In this document: positions 28,620 to 37,327 of the stretch, in pieces
Numbering within the stretch: the first letter of the stretch is position 1
How the letters are laid out: the number at the start of each line of letters is the position of its first letter
Assembly: GCF_014202425.1 (NCBI RefSeq)
Contig: NZ_JACHGT010000011.1
Coordinates: 129,896 to 193,895, forward strand
Direction of reading: 5' to 3'
Source of the DNA: Phytomonospora endophytica
GTDB taxonomy: Bacteria; Actinomycetota; Actinomycetes; Mycobacteriales; Micromonosporaceae
Length of the DNA: 64,000 nucleotides
Notes under the pieces: generated by a model
The model's input: only the letters and a program-made list of their open reading frames with translations
What the model was told of the DNA's origin: nothing
Databases searched by the model: none
Position numbers and translations under genes: made by a program

Positions 28620-28988
28620 GTGGACGGTTACCTGGGCTCGTACGCGACTCTCGGGGTCCTGCTCGTCGTGGCGGGGGCCTTCTTCGTGGTCGCCTACACG
28701 GCCAACCGGGTCCTGCGGACGAACGCGCCGTCGGCGGCGAAGTCGACCAGCTACGAATGCGGTCTCGACCCCGCCGAGGGCTCCGACTGGGCGCAGGCCC
28801 AGATCCGCTACTACGTCTATGCCTTCCTCTACGCCCTGTTCGCCGTCGAGAGCGTCTTCCTGTTCCCGTGGGCCGTCGTCTTCGACGGGCTGGGGATGGT
28901 GAGCGTCGCCGAGATGGGCGTCTTCGTGGCGGTCCTGGCCCTCGGGCTGCTGTACGCCTGGCGCAAGGGCGTCCTGACGTGGACGTGA
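28620..28988 (+). CDS. nuoA: Complex I subunit NuoA (partial second locus)
   Basis: 122 residues from GTG 28620, three spans. The loop motif STSYECGLDPAEGSDWAQAQ and RYYVYAFLYALFAVESVFLFPWA are diagnostic for NuoA. It opens the partial complex I locus; the 92-bp gap to the divergent sigma gene holds its promoter. Confidence 0.95.
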   Translation: MDGYLGSYATLGVLLVVAGAFFVVAYTANRVLRTNAPSAAKSTSYECGLDPAEGSDWAQAQIRYYVYAFLYALFAVESVFLFPWAVVFDGLGMVSVAEMGVFVAVLALGLLYAWRKGVLTWT

Positions 28989-29024
28989 CCCGCACCACCC
29001 CCGCCTTCTACGGGAGCCGCTGAC

Positions 29025-29543
29025 ATGGAACTGCCGCAGGTGCTGGGCGAGCCCATCCGCTTCATCCTCAACTGGGGGCGCAAGTACTCCCTGTGGGTGT
29101 TCAACTTCGGCCTCGCCTGCTGCGCCATCGAGTTCATCGCGACCTCGATGGGCCGCCACGACTTCATCCGCCTCGGCGTCATCCCCTTCGCGCACGGTCC
29201 CCGGCAGGCCGACCTGATGGTCGTGTCCGGGACGGTGACCGACAAGATGGCCCCGGCGATCAAGCGGCTCTACGACCAGATGCCCGAGCCCAAGTACGTG
29301 ATCTCCTTCGGCGCCTGCTCCAACTGCGGCGGCCCGTACTGGGACTCGTACTCCGTGACCAAGGGCGTCGACCAGCTCATCCCGGTCGACGTGTACGTGC
29401 CCGGCTGCCCGCCTCGTCCTGAAGCCCTGCTGCACGGGATCGTCAAACTTCAGGAGAAGATCGCCGCCGAACAGTCCGGTTTCGGTGGAGTGCGCCGCAA
29501 GAGCGCCGCCGAGTTGAACGCGCCCCTTGTCTCACCTCCCTAA
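29025..29543 (+). CDS. nuoB: Complex I subunit NuoB, N2 cluster protein
   Basis: 172 residues. The four N2 cluster cysteines are visible: the tandem pair in GLACCAIE, the one in GACSNCGG and the one in VPGCPPRPE. It should pass electrons to quinone in the normal enzyme together with NuoD, which is not encoded in this window. The 36-bp gap after nuoA suggests cotranscription. Confidence 0.96.
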   Translation: MELPQVLGEPIRFILNWGRKYSLWVFNFGLACCAIEFIATSMGRHDFIRLGVIPFAHGPRQADLMVVSGTVTDKMAPAIKRLYDQMPEPKYVISFGACSNCGGPYWDSYSVTKGVDQLIPVDVYVPGCPPRPEALLHGIVKLQEKIAAEQSGFGGVRRKSAAELNAPLVSPP

Positions 29544-29551
29544 GGACCGCA

Positions 29552-30853
29552 GTGAACAGTTCCCGCGCCACCCACATCGTCGAGGTGCTCACCGCCGAGT
29601 TCGGTGATCTGATGGCCGCCGACCCCGGTGCCTTCGAGCGGAAGTTCCGCAAGATGGCCGCCAACGCCTTCGCGTTCTACCGGGGCAGCGCCTGCCTCTT
29701 CTACGCCGACGTGCACGGGCAGGACGACCCGTACCTGAACGCCAGGACCTCGCGGGTGTGGATCCACGGCGACCTGCACGCGGAGAACTTCGGGACCTAC
29801 ATGGACGCCGCCGGGCGGCTGGTGTTCAACGTCAACGACTTCGACGAGGCCTACGTCGGGCCCTTCACCTGGGACCTGAAGCGCTTCGCGGCCTCGGTCG
29901 CGCTCATCGGCTACGTCAAGGCACTGTCCGATGAGGACATCAGCGTGCTGGTGCGGCGTTTCGCGTCGGCCTACCTCGGTGAGATCCGGGCGATCGCCTC
30001 GAAAGGCGACGACACCATCGGCGAACTGACCCTGACCAACACCACGGGTCCGCTGCGCGGTGTGCTCCAGGAGGCGCGCCTCAACACACGCATCGCCATG
30101 CTGGACCGGCAGACCACGATCGTCGACTACGACCGCCGCTTCACGATGGCCGACGGCGTGTACGAAGTGGACGCCGAGACGCGCGAGCGCGTCATCGCCG
30201 CCTTCCACACCGCGCTGGAGACCATGCCCGCCAACGAGGGCCTGCGCGCGACGGCGATCGAGATCAAGGACGTCACGCTGCGCAAGGGCGTCGGCATCGG
30301 CTCGGCCGGGCTGCCGTCGTACAACCTGCTGCTCGAAGGGCACACGCAGGCGCTGGAGAACGACGTCGTGCTGTACATGAAGCAGGGGCAGGTCCCGGCG
30401 GTGTCGCGGGTCATCGACGACGCGCAGATCCGTTCCTACTTCGCCCACCAGGGGCAGCGCACGGCCGAGTCGCAGCGCGCGCTCCAGGCCCACGCCGACC
30501 CGTGGCTCGGTTACGCCACGCTCGACGGCGTCGGGCAGGTCGTCGCCGAGGTCTCGCCCTACGCCGAGGACCTGGACTGGTCCGATGTGGACGACGTCGA
30601 CGAGATCGGCCTGATCGTGGGTTACCTGGGCTGCGCGGTGGCGCGCATGCACGCCGTGGCCGACGACGAGTCCCAGCACACCCTGGTGGATTATTCCACC
30701 GAGGAGGCGATCACCGAGGCCGTCGGCGACGACGACGAGGGCTTCGCCGCGATGCTCGTCGACTTCGCGCACGCCTACGGCGCTCGGGCGCGCGCCGACC
30801 ACCAGCTCTTCGTGGACCTGTTCCGCAACGACCAGCTTCCCCTGCGCGGCTAG
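29552..30853 (+). CDS. DUF2252 protein with kinase-like motifs
   Basis: 433 residues, GTG start 8 bp after nuoB. The segment RVWIHGDLHAENFGTYMD and, about 20 residues on, NVNDFDEAYVGPFTWDLKR read like the catalytic loop (HGDxHxxN) and metal-binding aspartate of aminoglycoside-phosphotransferase-fold kinases. DUF2252 members have no established substrate. The gene is placed inside the complex I locus and ends at a strong terminator, so it splits nuoAB from nuoC-N. Confidence 0.88.
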   Translation: MNSSRATHIVEVLTAEFGDLMAADPGAFERKFRKMAANAFAFYRGSACLFYADVHGQDDPYLNARTSRVWIHGDLHAENFGTYMDAAGRLVFNVNDFDEAYVGPFTWDLKRFAASVALIGYVKALSDEDISVLVRRFASAYLGEIRAIASKGDDTIGELTLTNTTGPLRGVLQEARLNTRIAMLDRQTTIVDYDRRFTMADGVYEVDAETRERVIAAFHTALETMPANEGLRATAIEIKDVTLRKGVGIGSAGLPSYNLLLEGHTQALENDVVLYMKQGQVPAVSRVIDDAQIRSYFAHQGQRTAESQRALQAHADPWLGYATLDGVGQVVAEVSPYAEDLDWSDVDDVDEIGLIVGYLGCAVARMHAVADDESQHTLVDYSTEEAITEAVGDDDEGFAAMLVDFAHAYGARARADHQLFVDLFRNDQLPLRG

Positions 30854-30863
30854 GAACACCGGC

Positions 30864-30890
30864 GGGCCGCGCCTTGCGAAGGCGCGGCCC
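30864..30890. terminator. Strong bidirectional hairpin terminator inside the nuo locus
   Basis: Perfect 12-bp stem GGGCCGCGCCTT / AAGGCGCGGCCC with a 3-base loop and TCTT following, between the convergent DUF2252 gene and the small secreted peptide gene. Confidence 0.9.
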
Positions 30891-30899
30891 TCTTCCCGG

Positions 30900-31076
30900 T
30901 CAGCCGTCGCGAGGGTCCCCGGGCCACTCGTAGCAGCTGCCGTCGGTCGGCACCGACGAGCACGACTCGGGCCGCTGCGGCGCGGCGTTCGGCGTGGCGG
31001 CGGCCGCGGGCGGCGTGGCGACGAGCAGGAGGAGTGCGGTGGCGGTCGTGGTGGTCCAGATGCTGCGCATGGGCAT
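30900..31076 (-). CDS. Small secreted peptide, 58 residues
   Basis: ATG 31076 (a second ATG two codons on) is preceded by GGGGAG at 7-bp spacing, a good RBS. The product begins with a signal peptide: charged start MPMRSIW, hydrophobic core ALLLLVA, and a probable cleavage after PPAAAA (about residue 27). The mature peptide of about 30 residues is Pro-rich with two cysteines (ESCSSVPTDGSCYEW) nine positions apart, suitable for one disulfide. It ends 10 bp from the hairpin shared with the DUF2252 gene. No family recognised. Confidence 0.7.
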   Translation of the reverse strand: MPMRSIWTTTTATALLLLVATPPAAAATPNAAPQRPESCSSVPTDGSCYEWPGDPRDG

Positions 31077-31298
31077 GGCTTACTCCCCGTTGCTTGCGGG
31101 TACTTCCGTGAACAATGAACGCGCGGGGCCGCCCCGCGGTTGCCGCCCGCCCGGCGAATCGGATGTTCGGCGGACCCGCGTCGTCCGCCGGGAGCGACCG
31201 GCCGGGGCCGTCACGGCGGTCGCCGGGATCCGGAAAGGTCCCGCCGCCACGACACAGGGGGGTACGATCCCGCCTCGGTGACCCCTAGGATGGCTCGC

Positions 31299-32474
31299 AT
31301 GGACGTCGCGGAGCTCGAAGGTGAGGCCGACGCCGGGGACGGCACCCGGCCGGTCGTCGACGTCGGCGTCGCGGCCTGGCACACCACGCTTCTGAAGGCC
31401 CGGGACGTTCTGGGCTGCGACTTCTTCGACTGGCTGTCCGCTGTGGACGAAGGCGACGACGGCGTGCGCCTCGTCGCGCACCTCTGGTCGATCCGGGAGA
31501 AGGCCGGTGTCATCGTCCGGACGCTTCTTCCCGCCGACGCGCCCGTCGCCGACACCGTCGTCGACGTCTACCCCGGCGCCGAGTGGCACGAGCGGGAGAC
31601 GCACGAGATGTTCGGTGTCGACTTCACCGGTCACCCGCATCTCGAACCGCTGCTGCTCCCGCCGGAGTTCGAGGGCCACCCGCTGCGCAAGGACTTCATT
31701 CTCGCCTCCCGCGTCGCCAAACCCTGGCCCGGCGCGAAGGAGCCCGGCGAGGGCCACGGCGCGCCCGGCGCCCGCAAACGCCAGCCGATGCGCCCGCCCG
31801 GCGTGCCCGAACCGGGCACCTGGGGACCGGCCGAGCCCGCGACGGAGGCGGGAGAGGCGGTGGCCGAACGGCCCGCCCGCCCCGTTCGGCGGACGCCGCC
31901 GACACGTTCCGCACCGGCGGATCCCGCGGAGGCGGGAGCGACGGCGGCCGCGCCCGAAAGGCCTGTCCGGCGGACGCCGCCGGATCGCGCCGCTCGACCC
32001 GCTCGTTCCGCGCCGGGGGATGTGGCTTCGCCCGTGGAGCCTTCGGCGGGAGCGGGAGATGCGCCCGCCGCGTCCGAGCGGCCGGAACGTCCCGCACCGG
32101 CCGAGGCCGCTTCACCCACCGACCCGTCCGAGCCGCCCACCGGCCCGGCCCGGCCCGCGAAGGTCGGCGAGACGCCCGAGCGTCCCGCTCTGGCCGATTC
32201 CGCCGCGTCCGTGGGGCCCTCGGCGCCACCCGCCGGGGCGGGAGATGCGCCCGCCGCGTCCGAGCGGCCGGAACGTCCCGCACCGGTCGAGGCCGCTTCG
32301 CCCGCCGACCCGTCCGAGCCGCACACCGGCCCGGCCCGGCCCGCGAAGGTCGGCGAGACGCCCGATCCTGTCGCCAAGCCCGCACCCCCGACGCCCGCTT
32401 CCCCCGAGTCCGGGCCGCCCGCCGAACCGCCCGCGCCGCCCCCAGCCGCGGACTCCCCCCAGGAAGGTCAGTGA
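31299..32474 (+). CDS. nuoC: Complex I subunit NuoC with long disordered C-terminal extension
   Basis: 391 residues from ATG 31299 (an ATG three codons earlier is possible). The first about 150 residues are the 30-kDa subunit domain, with ERETHEMFGVDFTGHPHLEP and GHPLRKDF. The remaining about 240 residues are Pro/Ala/Glu-rich, probably disordered, and include a 128-bp DNA-level duplication. Typical NuoC proteins lack this tail. A 222-bp gap upstream, after the secreted-peptide gene, must carry an own promoter because of the terminator at 30864. Confidence 0.92.
   Translation: MDVAELEGEADAGDGTRPVVDVGVAAWHTTLLKARDVLGCDFFDWLSAVDEGDDGVRLVAHLWSIREKAGVIVRTLLPADAPVADTVVDVYPGAEWHERETHEMFGVDFTGHPHLEPLLLPPEFEGHPLRKDFILASRVAKPWPGAKEPGEGHGAPGARKRQPMRPPGVPEPGTWGPAEPATEAGEAVAERPARPVRRTPPTRSAPADPAEAGATAAAPERPVRRTPPDRAARPARSAPGDVASPVEPSAGAGDAPAASERPERPAPAEAASPTDPSEPPTGPARPAKVGETPERPALADSAASVGPSAPPAGAGDAPAASERPERPAPVEAASPADPSEPHTGPARPAKVGETPDPVAKPAPPTPASPESGPPAEPPAPPPAADSPQEGQ
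32052..32365. repeat. Direct repeat of 128 bp inside nuoC
   Basis: Copies at 32052-32179 and 32238-32365 differ at only a few positions. Each encodes GDAPAASERPERPAP ... GPARPAKVGETP, so the nuoC tail has grown by duplication of a 62-residue unit. Confidence 0.85.
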
Positions 32475-32476
32475 CG

Positions 32477-33439
32477 ATGCCGGTCTGGCTGGAGATCGCG
32501 ATCCGCGTCGCCGGGGTGTTCGCCGCGTTCCTCGTCCTGCCGCTCGTCGTGGGCCAGACCGAGCACAAGGTCATGGCGCACATGCAGGGCCGCCTCGGCC
32601 CCATGTACGCCGGGCGCTTCCACGGCTGGGCGCAGCTGATCGCCGACGGCGTCAAGTTCGTGCAGAAGGAGGACGTGACCCCGGCCGCCGCCGACAAGCA
32701 CGTCTTCAAGCTCGCGCCCGCCATCGCGCTCGTCCCGTACCTCGTCGCGATCATCGTGATCCCGCTCGGCCCGGGCGACCTCGTCGCCCAGCCCCTCGAC
32801 ATGGGCCTGTTCCTGGTCCTCGCCGTCGTCGGCGTCGGGATCGTCGCGGTCCTCATGGCCGGATGGGCCTCGGCGAACAAGTACACGCTCCTCGGCGCCC
32901 TCCGCGCCGCCGCGCAGCTCCTCGCCTACGAACTCCCGCTCGTGCTCGCCGCGGCCTCGGTCGCGATGGCCGCCGGAACGCTCTCCCTGTCCGGCATCGT
33001 CGAGGCGTGGCGGCCCTGGTGGCTGCTGTGGCAGCTGCCCGCCCTCGGCGTGTTCTTCCTCGCCGGGCTCGCCGAGATCCGCCGTCCCCCCTTCGACGCC
33101 CCGATCGCCGACTCCGAGCTCGTCTTCGGTTACCTCACCGAGTACACCGGCCTGCGTTTCGCGCTCTTCCTGCTCGCCGAGTACGTCGGGATCGTGGTCA
33201 TCGCGGCCTTGACGACGGTGCTGTTCCTCGGCGGCTGGAAGGGCCCCTTCGCCGACGCCGACCTCGGCTGGCTGTGGACGCTGCTCAAGGTCGGCGCGGT
33301 GTCCTTCGTGGTCATCTGGGTCCGGGTGTCCTTCCCGCGTCTGCGCGTCGACCAGCTCCAGCGCTTCTGCTGGCTCGGCCTTGTCCCCGTCGCGCTGGCG
33401 CAGCTCGTGCTCACCGCGGCAGTGAAGGTGGCGACATAG
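32477..33439 (+). CDS. nuoH: Complex I subunit NuoH
   Basis: 320 residues from ATG 32477; a GTG two codons upstream overlaps the nuoC stop. About eight spans. The quinone-chamber signatures EHKVMAHMQGRLGPMYAG, ADGVKFVQKED and the loop AEIRRPPFDAPIADSELVFGY are well kept, including the conserved glutamates. NuoH links the peripheral arm to the proton-pumping arm. It is followed at once by nuoI. Confidence 0.95.
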   Translation: MPVWLEIAIRVAGVFAAFLVLPLVVGQTEHKVMAHMQGRLGPMYAGRFHGWAQLIADGVKFVQKEDVTPAAADKHVFKLAPAIALVPYLVAIIVIPLGPGDLVAQPLDMGLFLVLAVVGVGIVAVLMAGWASANKYTLLGALRAAAQLLAYELPLVLAAASVAMAAGTLSLSGIVEAWRPWWLLWQLPALGVFFLAGLAEIRRPPFDAPIADSELVFGYLTEYTGLRFALFLLAEYVGIVVIAALTTVLFLGGWKGPFADADLGWLWTLLKVGAVSFVVIWVRVSFPRLRVDQLQRFCWLGLVPVALAQLVLTAAVKVAT

Positions 33440-33967
33440 ATGACCACGCCCGAGAAGAACGGCTTCCCCGGGAAAGGCCTCATCAAGGGTCTCGGGATCA
33501 CGCTGAAGACGATGGTCTCGCGTGCCGGGACCCAGCAGTACCCCGACGTGGAGCCCGAACTCCCCGCGCGTTCGCGCGGTGTCATCGGGCTCATGGAGTC
33601 GAACTGCACGGTCTGCATGCTCTGCGCCCGCGAGTGTCCCGACTGGTGCATCTACATCGACTCCCACAAGGAGACCGTCGAGGTCCCCGGCGCGGCCCGC
33701 GCCCGCCAGCGCAACGTCCTCGACCGCTTCGACATCGACTTCTCGCTGTGCATGTACTGCGGGATCTGCATCGAGGTCTGCCCCTTCGACGCCCTCTTCT
33801 GGGCGCCCGACTTCGCCTACGCCGAAGGCGACATCCGCAACCTCCTGCACGACCGCGGGCGACTCGGCGAGCACATGGCCGGTGTCCCCGCGCCCCCGCC
33901 GCACGACCCGAACGGCGAACCGTCCAAAGAGGAGTCGACGGCGGCGAAGAAGGGCGGTGCGCGGTGA
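33440..33967 (+). CDS. nuoI: Complex I subunit NuoI, 2x[4Fe-4S] protein
   Basis: 175 residues. Both ferredoxin-like cluster motifs are intact: [12 protein letters not shown] and [12 protein letters not shown] (N6a and N6b). An intact NuoI without NuoEFG is what a ferredoxin-accepting complex I needs. The C-terminus is extended by about 30 polar residues ([14 protein letters not shown]). It overlaps nuoJ by 4 bp. Confidence 0.96.
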   Translation: MTTPEKNGFPGKGLIKGLGITLKTMVSRAGTQQYPDVEPELPARSRGVIGLMESNCTVCMLCARECPDWCIYIDSHKETVEVPGAARARQRNVLDRFDIDFSLCMYCGICIEVCPFDALFWAPDFAYAEGDIRNLLHDRGRLGEHMAGVPAPPPHDPNGEPSKEESTAAKKGGAR

Positions 33968-34476
33968 CCGTGACCGACGTCCTCGTCTGCGCCCTCGGCG
34001 CGGTGAGTCTCGGCGCGGCGCTGCGGGTCGTGACCAGCAAGCACCTGGTGCGGGCGGGCCTGTGGCTGGTGGTGGCGCTGGGATCCCTCGCCGGGGTCTA
34101 CCTCGTGCTCACCGCCGAACTGCTGGCCTGGGTGCAGGTCCTCATCTACGTCGGCGCCGTCGTGGTGCTGATGCTGTTCGCGGTGATGCTGACCCGGGCG
34201 CCGATCGGGCCGAGCGACGACCTGGACCGCGCCAAGGTTCCCGGCGTCCTCATCGGCGGCGGTGCGGGCCTCGGCCTCGCGGCCGTGCTCGTCGACGCCT
34301 ACCGCTGGCGTGAGGTGGGACTGTCCGATGTGGAGCCCGGCGACGCCGGGGCGATGGGCCGCGAGGTGTTCACGAGCTGGGTGCTGCCGTTCGAGCTGCT
34401 CTCGGTGCTGCTGCTGGCGGCGCTGATCGGCGCGATCGTGGTGTCTCGGCCGGATGTGGGTCAGAGGTCGCGGTAG
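33964..34476 (+). CDS. nuoJ: Complex I subunit NuoJ
   Basis: 170 residues, GTG start, five spans. The third-span pattern [23 protein letters not shown] is typical for NuoJ. Its last 16 bp overlap the convergent toxin gene, meaning that the toxin-antitoxin pair was inserted or formed exactly at the end of nuoJ. Confidence 0.94.
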   Translation: MTVTDVLVCALGAVSLGAALRVVTSKHLVRAGLWLVVALGSLAGVYLVLTAELLAWVQVLIYVGAVVVLMLFAVMLTRAPIGPSDDLDRAKVPGVLIGGGAGLGLAAVLVDAYRWREVGLSDVEPGDAGAMGREVFTSWVLPFELLSVLLLAALIGAIVVSRPDVGQRSR

Positions 34477-34739
34477 ATGTCTCGGCGATGTGCGACCGCG
34501 ACGACGACGATGACGAGCCGGCCGTCATGGATTTCGTAGACGATGCGGTAGTCGCCGGTGCGGATGCGCATCAGGCCGTCGTGTCCGACGAGCTGCTTCA
34601 TTCCGGACGGTCGCGGCAGGGTGGCCAGACCGGCGATCGCGAGCATGACGCGCCGGCGGACCGGCGGGTCGAGTTTCCGAAGCTGGCGAGCCGCAGCGGG
34701 ACTGATCTCGATCTCGAAGGGTTCGGTCGAGTCGGTCAC
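34461..34739 (-). CDS. RelE/ParE-superfamily toxin
   Basis: 92 residues, GTG start overlapping the antitoxin stop by 4 bp. The RelE fold is indicated by ISPAAARQLRKLDPPVRRRV near the N-terminus and [31 protein letters not shown] at the end, the latter containing the Arg and His/Tyr residues expected for a ribosome-dependent mRNA interferase. It lies antisense to the nuo genes, between nuoJ and nuoK. Confidence 0.9.
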   Translation of the reverse strand: MTDSTEPFEIEISPAAARQLRKLDPPVRRRVMLAIAGLATLPRPSGMKQLVGHDGLMRIRTGDYRIVYEIHDGRLVIVVVAVAHRRDIYRDL

Positions 34740-35032
34740 GTGTCACCACGAGCGTCGTCGGCGAACTCGGCGAGGAGCTCCGCGAGCGGGATGTTGGCCT
34801 CGCCGGAGGCGACGGACTCGGCCTTCGCCGCGATCGCGAGCCGGGCGAGGTACGCGTCCTCGAGTTCGTCCAGGAGCTCGGCCTCGCCTGCGGGGATGAT
34901 GGCGGCGACCCTGCGTCCGTGGCGAGTGATGTACGTGCGGTCGCCGCTGCGCATGATGCCTTCGAGTACCTCGGCGAGGTGCTCGCGCAGATCGGTGACC
35001 GGCAGGTCGCCGGGGACGGGTGCAGCTGTCAT
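34736..35032 (-). CDS. Phd/YefM-family antitoxin
   Basis: 98 residues from ATG 35032; a longer frame reaches 35131 but the shorter start sits directly behind a near-consensus promoter. The N-terminal half LPVTDLREHLAEVLEGI ... TYITRHGRRVAAIIP is the Phd/YefM DNA-binding dimer; the C-terminal half is acidic (LLAEFADDARGD) and should wrap the toxin. Order is antitoxin-toxin with translational coupling. Confidence 0.9.
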   Translation of the reverse strand: MTAAPVPGDLPVTDLREHLAEVLEGIMRSGDRTYITRHGRRVAAIIPAGEAELLDELEDAYLARLAIAAKAESVASGEANIPLAELLAEFADDARGDT

Positions 35033-35067
35033 GTACAAACTGTACGTTCTGTACGGAACTCCGTCAA
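35032..35067 (-). promoter_or_regulatory. Near-consensus, probably leaderless promoter with GTAC operator repeats
   Basis: On the minus strand, -35 TTGACG (35062-35067) and -10 TACAGT (35039-35044) are 17 bp apart. The -10 ends 6 bp before the antitoxin ATG, so the transcript would start at or next to the ATG. TGTAC occurs at 35032, 35041 and 35050, a 9-bp period overlapping the -10 and the spacer, a likely autoregulatory operator. Confidence 0.7.
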
Positions 35068-35159
35068 GTATCGCCGCGCGGCCGTCTCCCCACCCACCTC
35101 CCCGACGCGGCATGATGTCACCCATGCGCACACCCCGCGAGTCGACGGAGGTGTCCTGA

Positions 35160-35498
35160 GTGCACCCGGTGATCCCCTACGTCCTGGCCGCCATGCTCTT
35201 CGGCGCGGGCGTCTACGGTGTCGTCGTCCGGCGTAACGCCGTCCTGGTCCTCATGGCCGTCGAGCTGATGCTCGGCGCGGTGAACCTCGTTCTCGTCACC
35301 GCCGACGCGACCATGCGCCTGCACACCGGCCAGACCCTGGCGCTGTTCGTGATCGTCGTCGCCGCGGCCGAGGTCGGCCTGGGGCTGGCGATCGTGCTCC
35401 AGCTCTACCGGCTGCGGCGGTCGATCGTCACCGACGACGTCGGCGCCGAACCCGCTTCGGCCGAAGGCGAAGAAGAACCCGTGAAGGTGGTCGCGTGA
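35160..35498 (+). CDS. nuoK: Complex I subunit NuoK
   Basis: 112 residues, GTG start with GGAGG upstream. Three spans with the conserved glutamates in NAVLVLMAVELMLGAVNLVL and AAAEVGLGLAIVL that are needed for proton transfer. The tail of about 15 acidic residues is an extension. It overlaps nuoL by 4 bp. The 127-bp gap to the antitoxin gene shows where the nuo operon is interrupted. Confidence 0.95.
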   Translation: MHPVIPYVLAAMLFGAGVYGVVVRRNAVLVLMAVELMLGAVNLVLVTADATMRLHTGQTLALFVIVVAAAEVGLGLAIVLQLYRLRRSIVTDDVGAEPASAEGEEEPVKVVA

Positions 35499-37327
35499 GC
35501 CCGGTCGCGTGGGCTCTGGCCCTCCCCGTCGTCCCGGCGATCGCCGCGCTCGCCGGGTTCCTTGTGCCGTCGGCGGCCCGTAGGACCGCCGCCGGTGTCG
35601 GTATCGCGGGTGCCGCGGCCGCCGGTGTCGTGCTGTTCCTCCAGCTGGGGCAGGAGATCCCCGAGCTTCCCGACACCGCTTCGTCCACTCTGGACGGTCC
35701 GGTCCTGGTGCGTTTCGGGGACGTCGCCGTCACCTTGAGCGCGGGCGTGAGCCAGCTGACCTGGTGGGTCGCCGCGATCGTCGTGCTGGTCGCGTTGCTG
35801 GTGCAGGTGTACAGCGTCGGCTATCTCCTCAAAGGGGACGAGCGCTACGCCCCCTACGCCGCCCAGATCTCGCTGTTCACCTCGGCGATGCTGCTGGTCG
35901 TGGTCGCCGACGACCTGATCCTCCTGCTCATCGGCTGGGAGGTCATGGGCGCGTGCTCCTACCTGCTCATCGGGCACGACCGCAAGCTCCCCGAGGCGCC
36001 CGGCGCGGCTGTGAAGGCCTTCCTGGTCACGCGCGTCGGTGACGTCGGCTTCCTGCTGGGGATCCTCGTCCTCGGCTTCCACGCCGGGGGCTTCCGCTAC
36101 GGCGACATCGCCGCCTTCATGTCGGAGAGCACCGGCACGACGATCTTCACCGTCACCGCGCTGCTCATCATGCTCGGCGCGATCGGCAAGAGCGCCCAGT
36201 TCCCCCTGCAGACCTGGCTTCCCGACGCGATGGCCGGACCGACGCCGATCTCGGCGCTGATCCACGCCGCCACCATGGTCGCCGCCGGCGCCTATGTCCT
36301 GGTGCGTCTGTCGGACCTGCTCGTCAAAGGCGACGTGCGGATCGTGCTCGGTGTCATCGCGATGATCAGCATGGTCCTGTCGGCGCTGGCCGCACTCGCC
36401 AGTGACGACCTGAAACGCGTCCTTGCCTGGTCGACGGTCAGCCAGGTCGCGTACATGATGGCCGCGGTCTCGGTCGGCGCGACCGCGACGGCGATCTTCC
36501 ACCTGGTCAGCCACGGCCTGTTCAAGGCCCTGCTGTTCCTCGGGGCCGGCGCGGTCATCCACATGGCGAAGACGAACTCGATGGAGAGGATGGGCGGGCT
36601 GCGCAAGGGCGCGCCGGTCACGTTCTGGTCGATGACGATCGGTTTCGCCGCGCTGGTCGGGCTGCCGCCGCTGTCGGGTTTCTTCTCCAAGGAGCACGTC
36701 CTCTCCGGGATCTACGACACCCGCGGCCAGACGGTCCTCTTCGTCGTCGGCCTGGTGACCGCGCTGCTCACCGCCGCCTACGCCACCCGCGCCTGGCTGC
36801 GGACCTTCTTCGGCGAGACCCGCACCGAGGGCCTGAGTGCCCACGACCCCGGCGCCTGGATGCTGTGGCCCCTGGTCGTTCTGGCCGTCCCGACGGTCGG
36901 CTTCGGCCTGTTCGCCGGGCTCACGCCGCTGCTCCACGGCAAGACGCACCCGACCGCGATGGGCCTGACGATGACGGCCGTCGCCGCCGGGATCGGCCTG
37001 TCCTTCGGGATCTGGCGCGGCGATAAGGCCGCCGACCCGGCTCGCGCGCTCGGCCCGCTACAGCGGGTCTTCGCGCGCGGCTTCTACCTCGACGAGGTGC
37101 AGAACGCCCTCGTCGTGCGGCCGGTGTACTTCCTGTCCCGCCTGGCCCGCCGCATCGACGTGTCCGTTGTGGACGGTGCCGCGGAGGGCACGGGCCGCGG
37201 GATCGGCGGGCTCGGCAGGCTCGTCGCGATCGGTCACCGCGCCGGGATACCCCGGCAGGTGGTCTCGGTGCTCGCCGGGGCGCTGCTCATCGGCGCGGCC
37301 GCCGTCGTCATGGGAGTGTGGGGATGA
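35495..37327 (+). CDS. nuoL: Complex I antiporter-like subunit NuoL
   Basis: 610 residues, about 16 spans. Proton-channel signatures include GWEVMGACSYLLIGHD, QTWLPDAMAGPTPISALIHAA and DDLKRVLAWSTVSQVAYM. The C-terminal lateral helix region (about residues 520-610) is present. Overlaps nuoK and nuoM by 4 bp on each side. Confidence 0.96.
   Translation: MSPVAWALALPVVPAIAALAGFLVPSAARRTAAGVGIAGAAAAGVVLFLQLGQEIPELPDTASSTLDGPVLVRFGDVAVTLSAGVSQLTWWVAAIVVLVALLVQVYSVGYLLKGDERYAPYAAQISLFTSAMLLVVVADDLILLLIGWEVMGACSYLLIGHDRKLPEAPGAAVKAFLVTRVGDVGFLLGILVLGFHAGGFRYGDIAAFMSESTGTTIFTVTALLIMLGAIGKSAQFPLQTWLPDAMAGPTPISALIHAATMVAAGAYVLVRLSDLLVKGDVRIVLGVIAMISMVLSALAALASDDLKRVLAWSTVSQVAYMMAAVSVGATATAIFHLVSHGLFKALLFLGAGAVIHMAKTNSMERMGGLRKGAPVTFWSMTIGFAALVGLPPLSGFFSKEHVLSGIYDTRGQTVLFVVGLVTALLTAAYATRAWLRTFFGETRTEGLSAHDPGAWMLWPLVVLAVPTVGFGLFAGLTPLLHGKTHPTAMGLTMTAVAAGIGLSFGIWRGDKAADPARALGPLQRVFARGFYLDEVQNALVVRPVYFLSRLARRIDVSVVDGAAEGTGRGIGGLGRLVAIGHRAGIPRQVVSVLAGALLIGAAAVVMGVWG

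Noticed and set aside
31507-33960. Upstream 819 codons of the frame that ends as nuoJ
   Set aside because: That frame overlaps nuoC, nuoH and nuoI, which are clear in other phases; only the last 170 codons are NuoJ.
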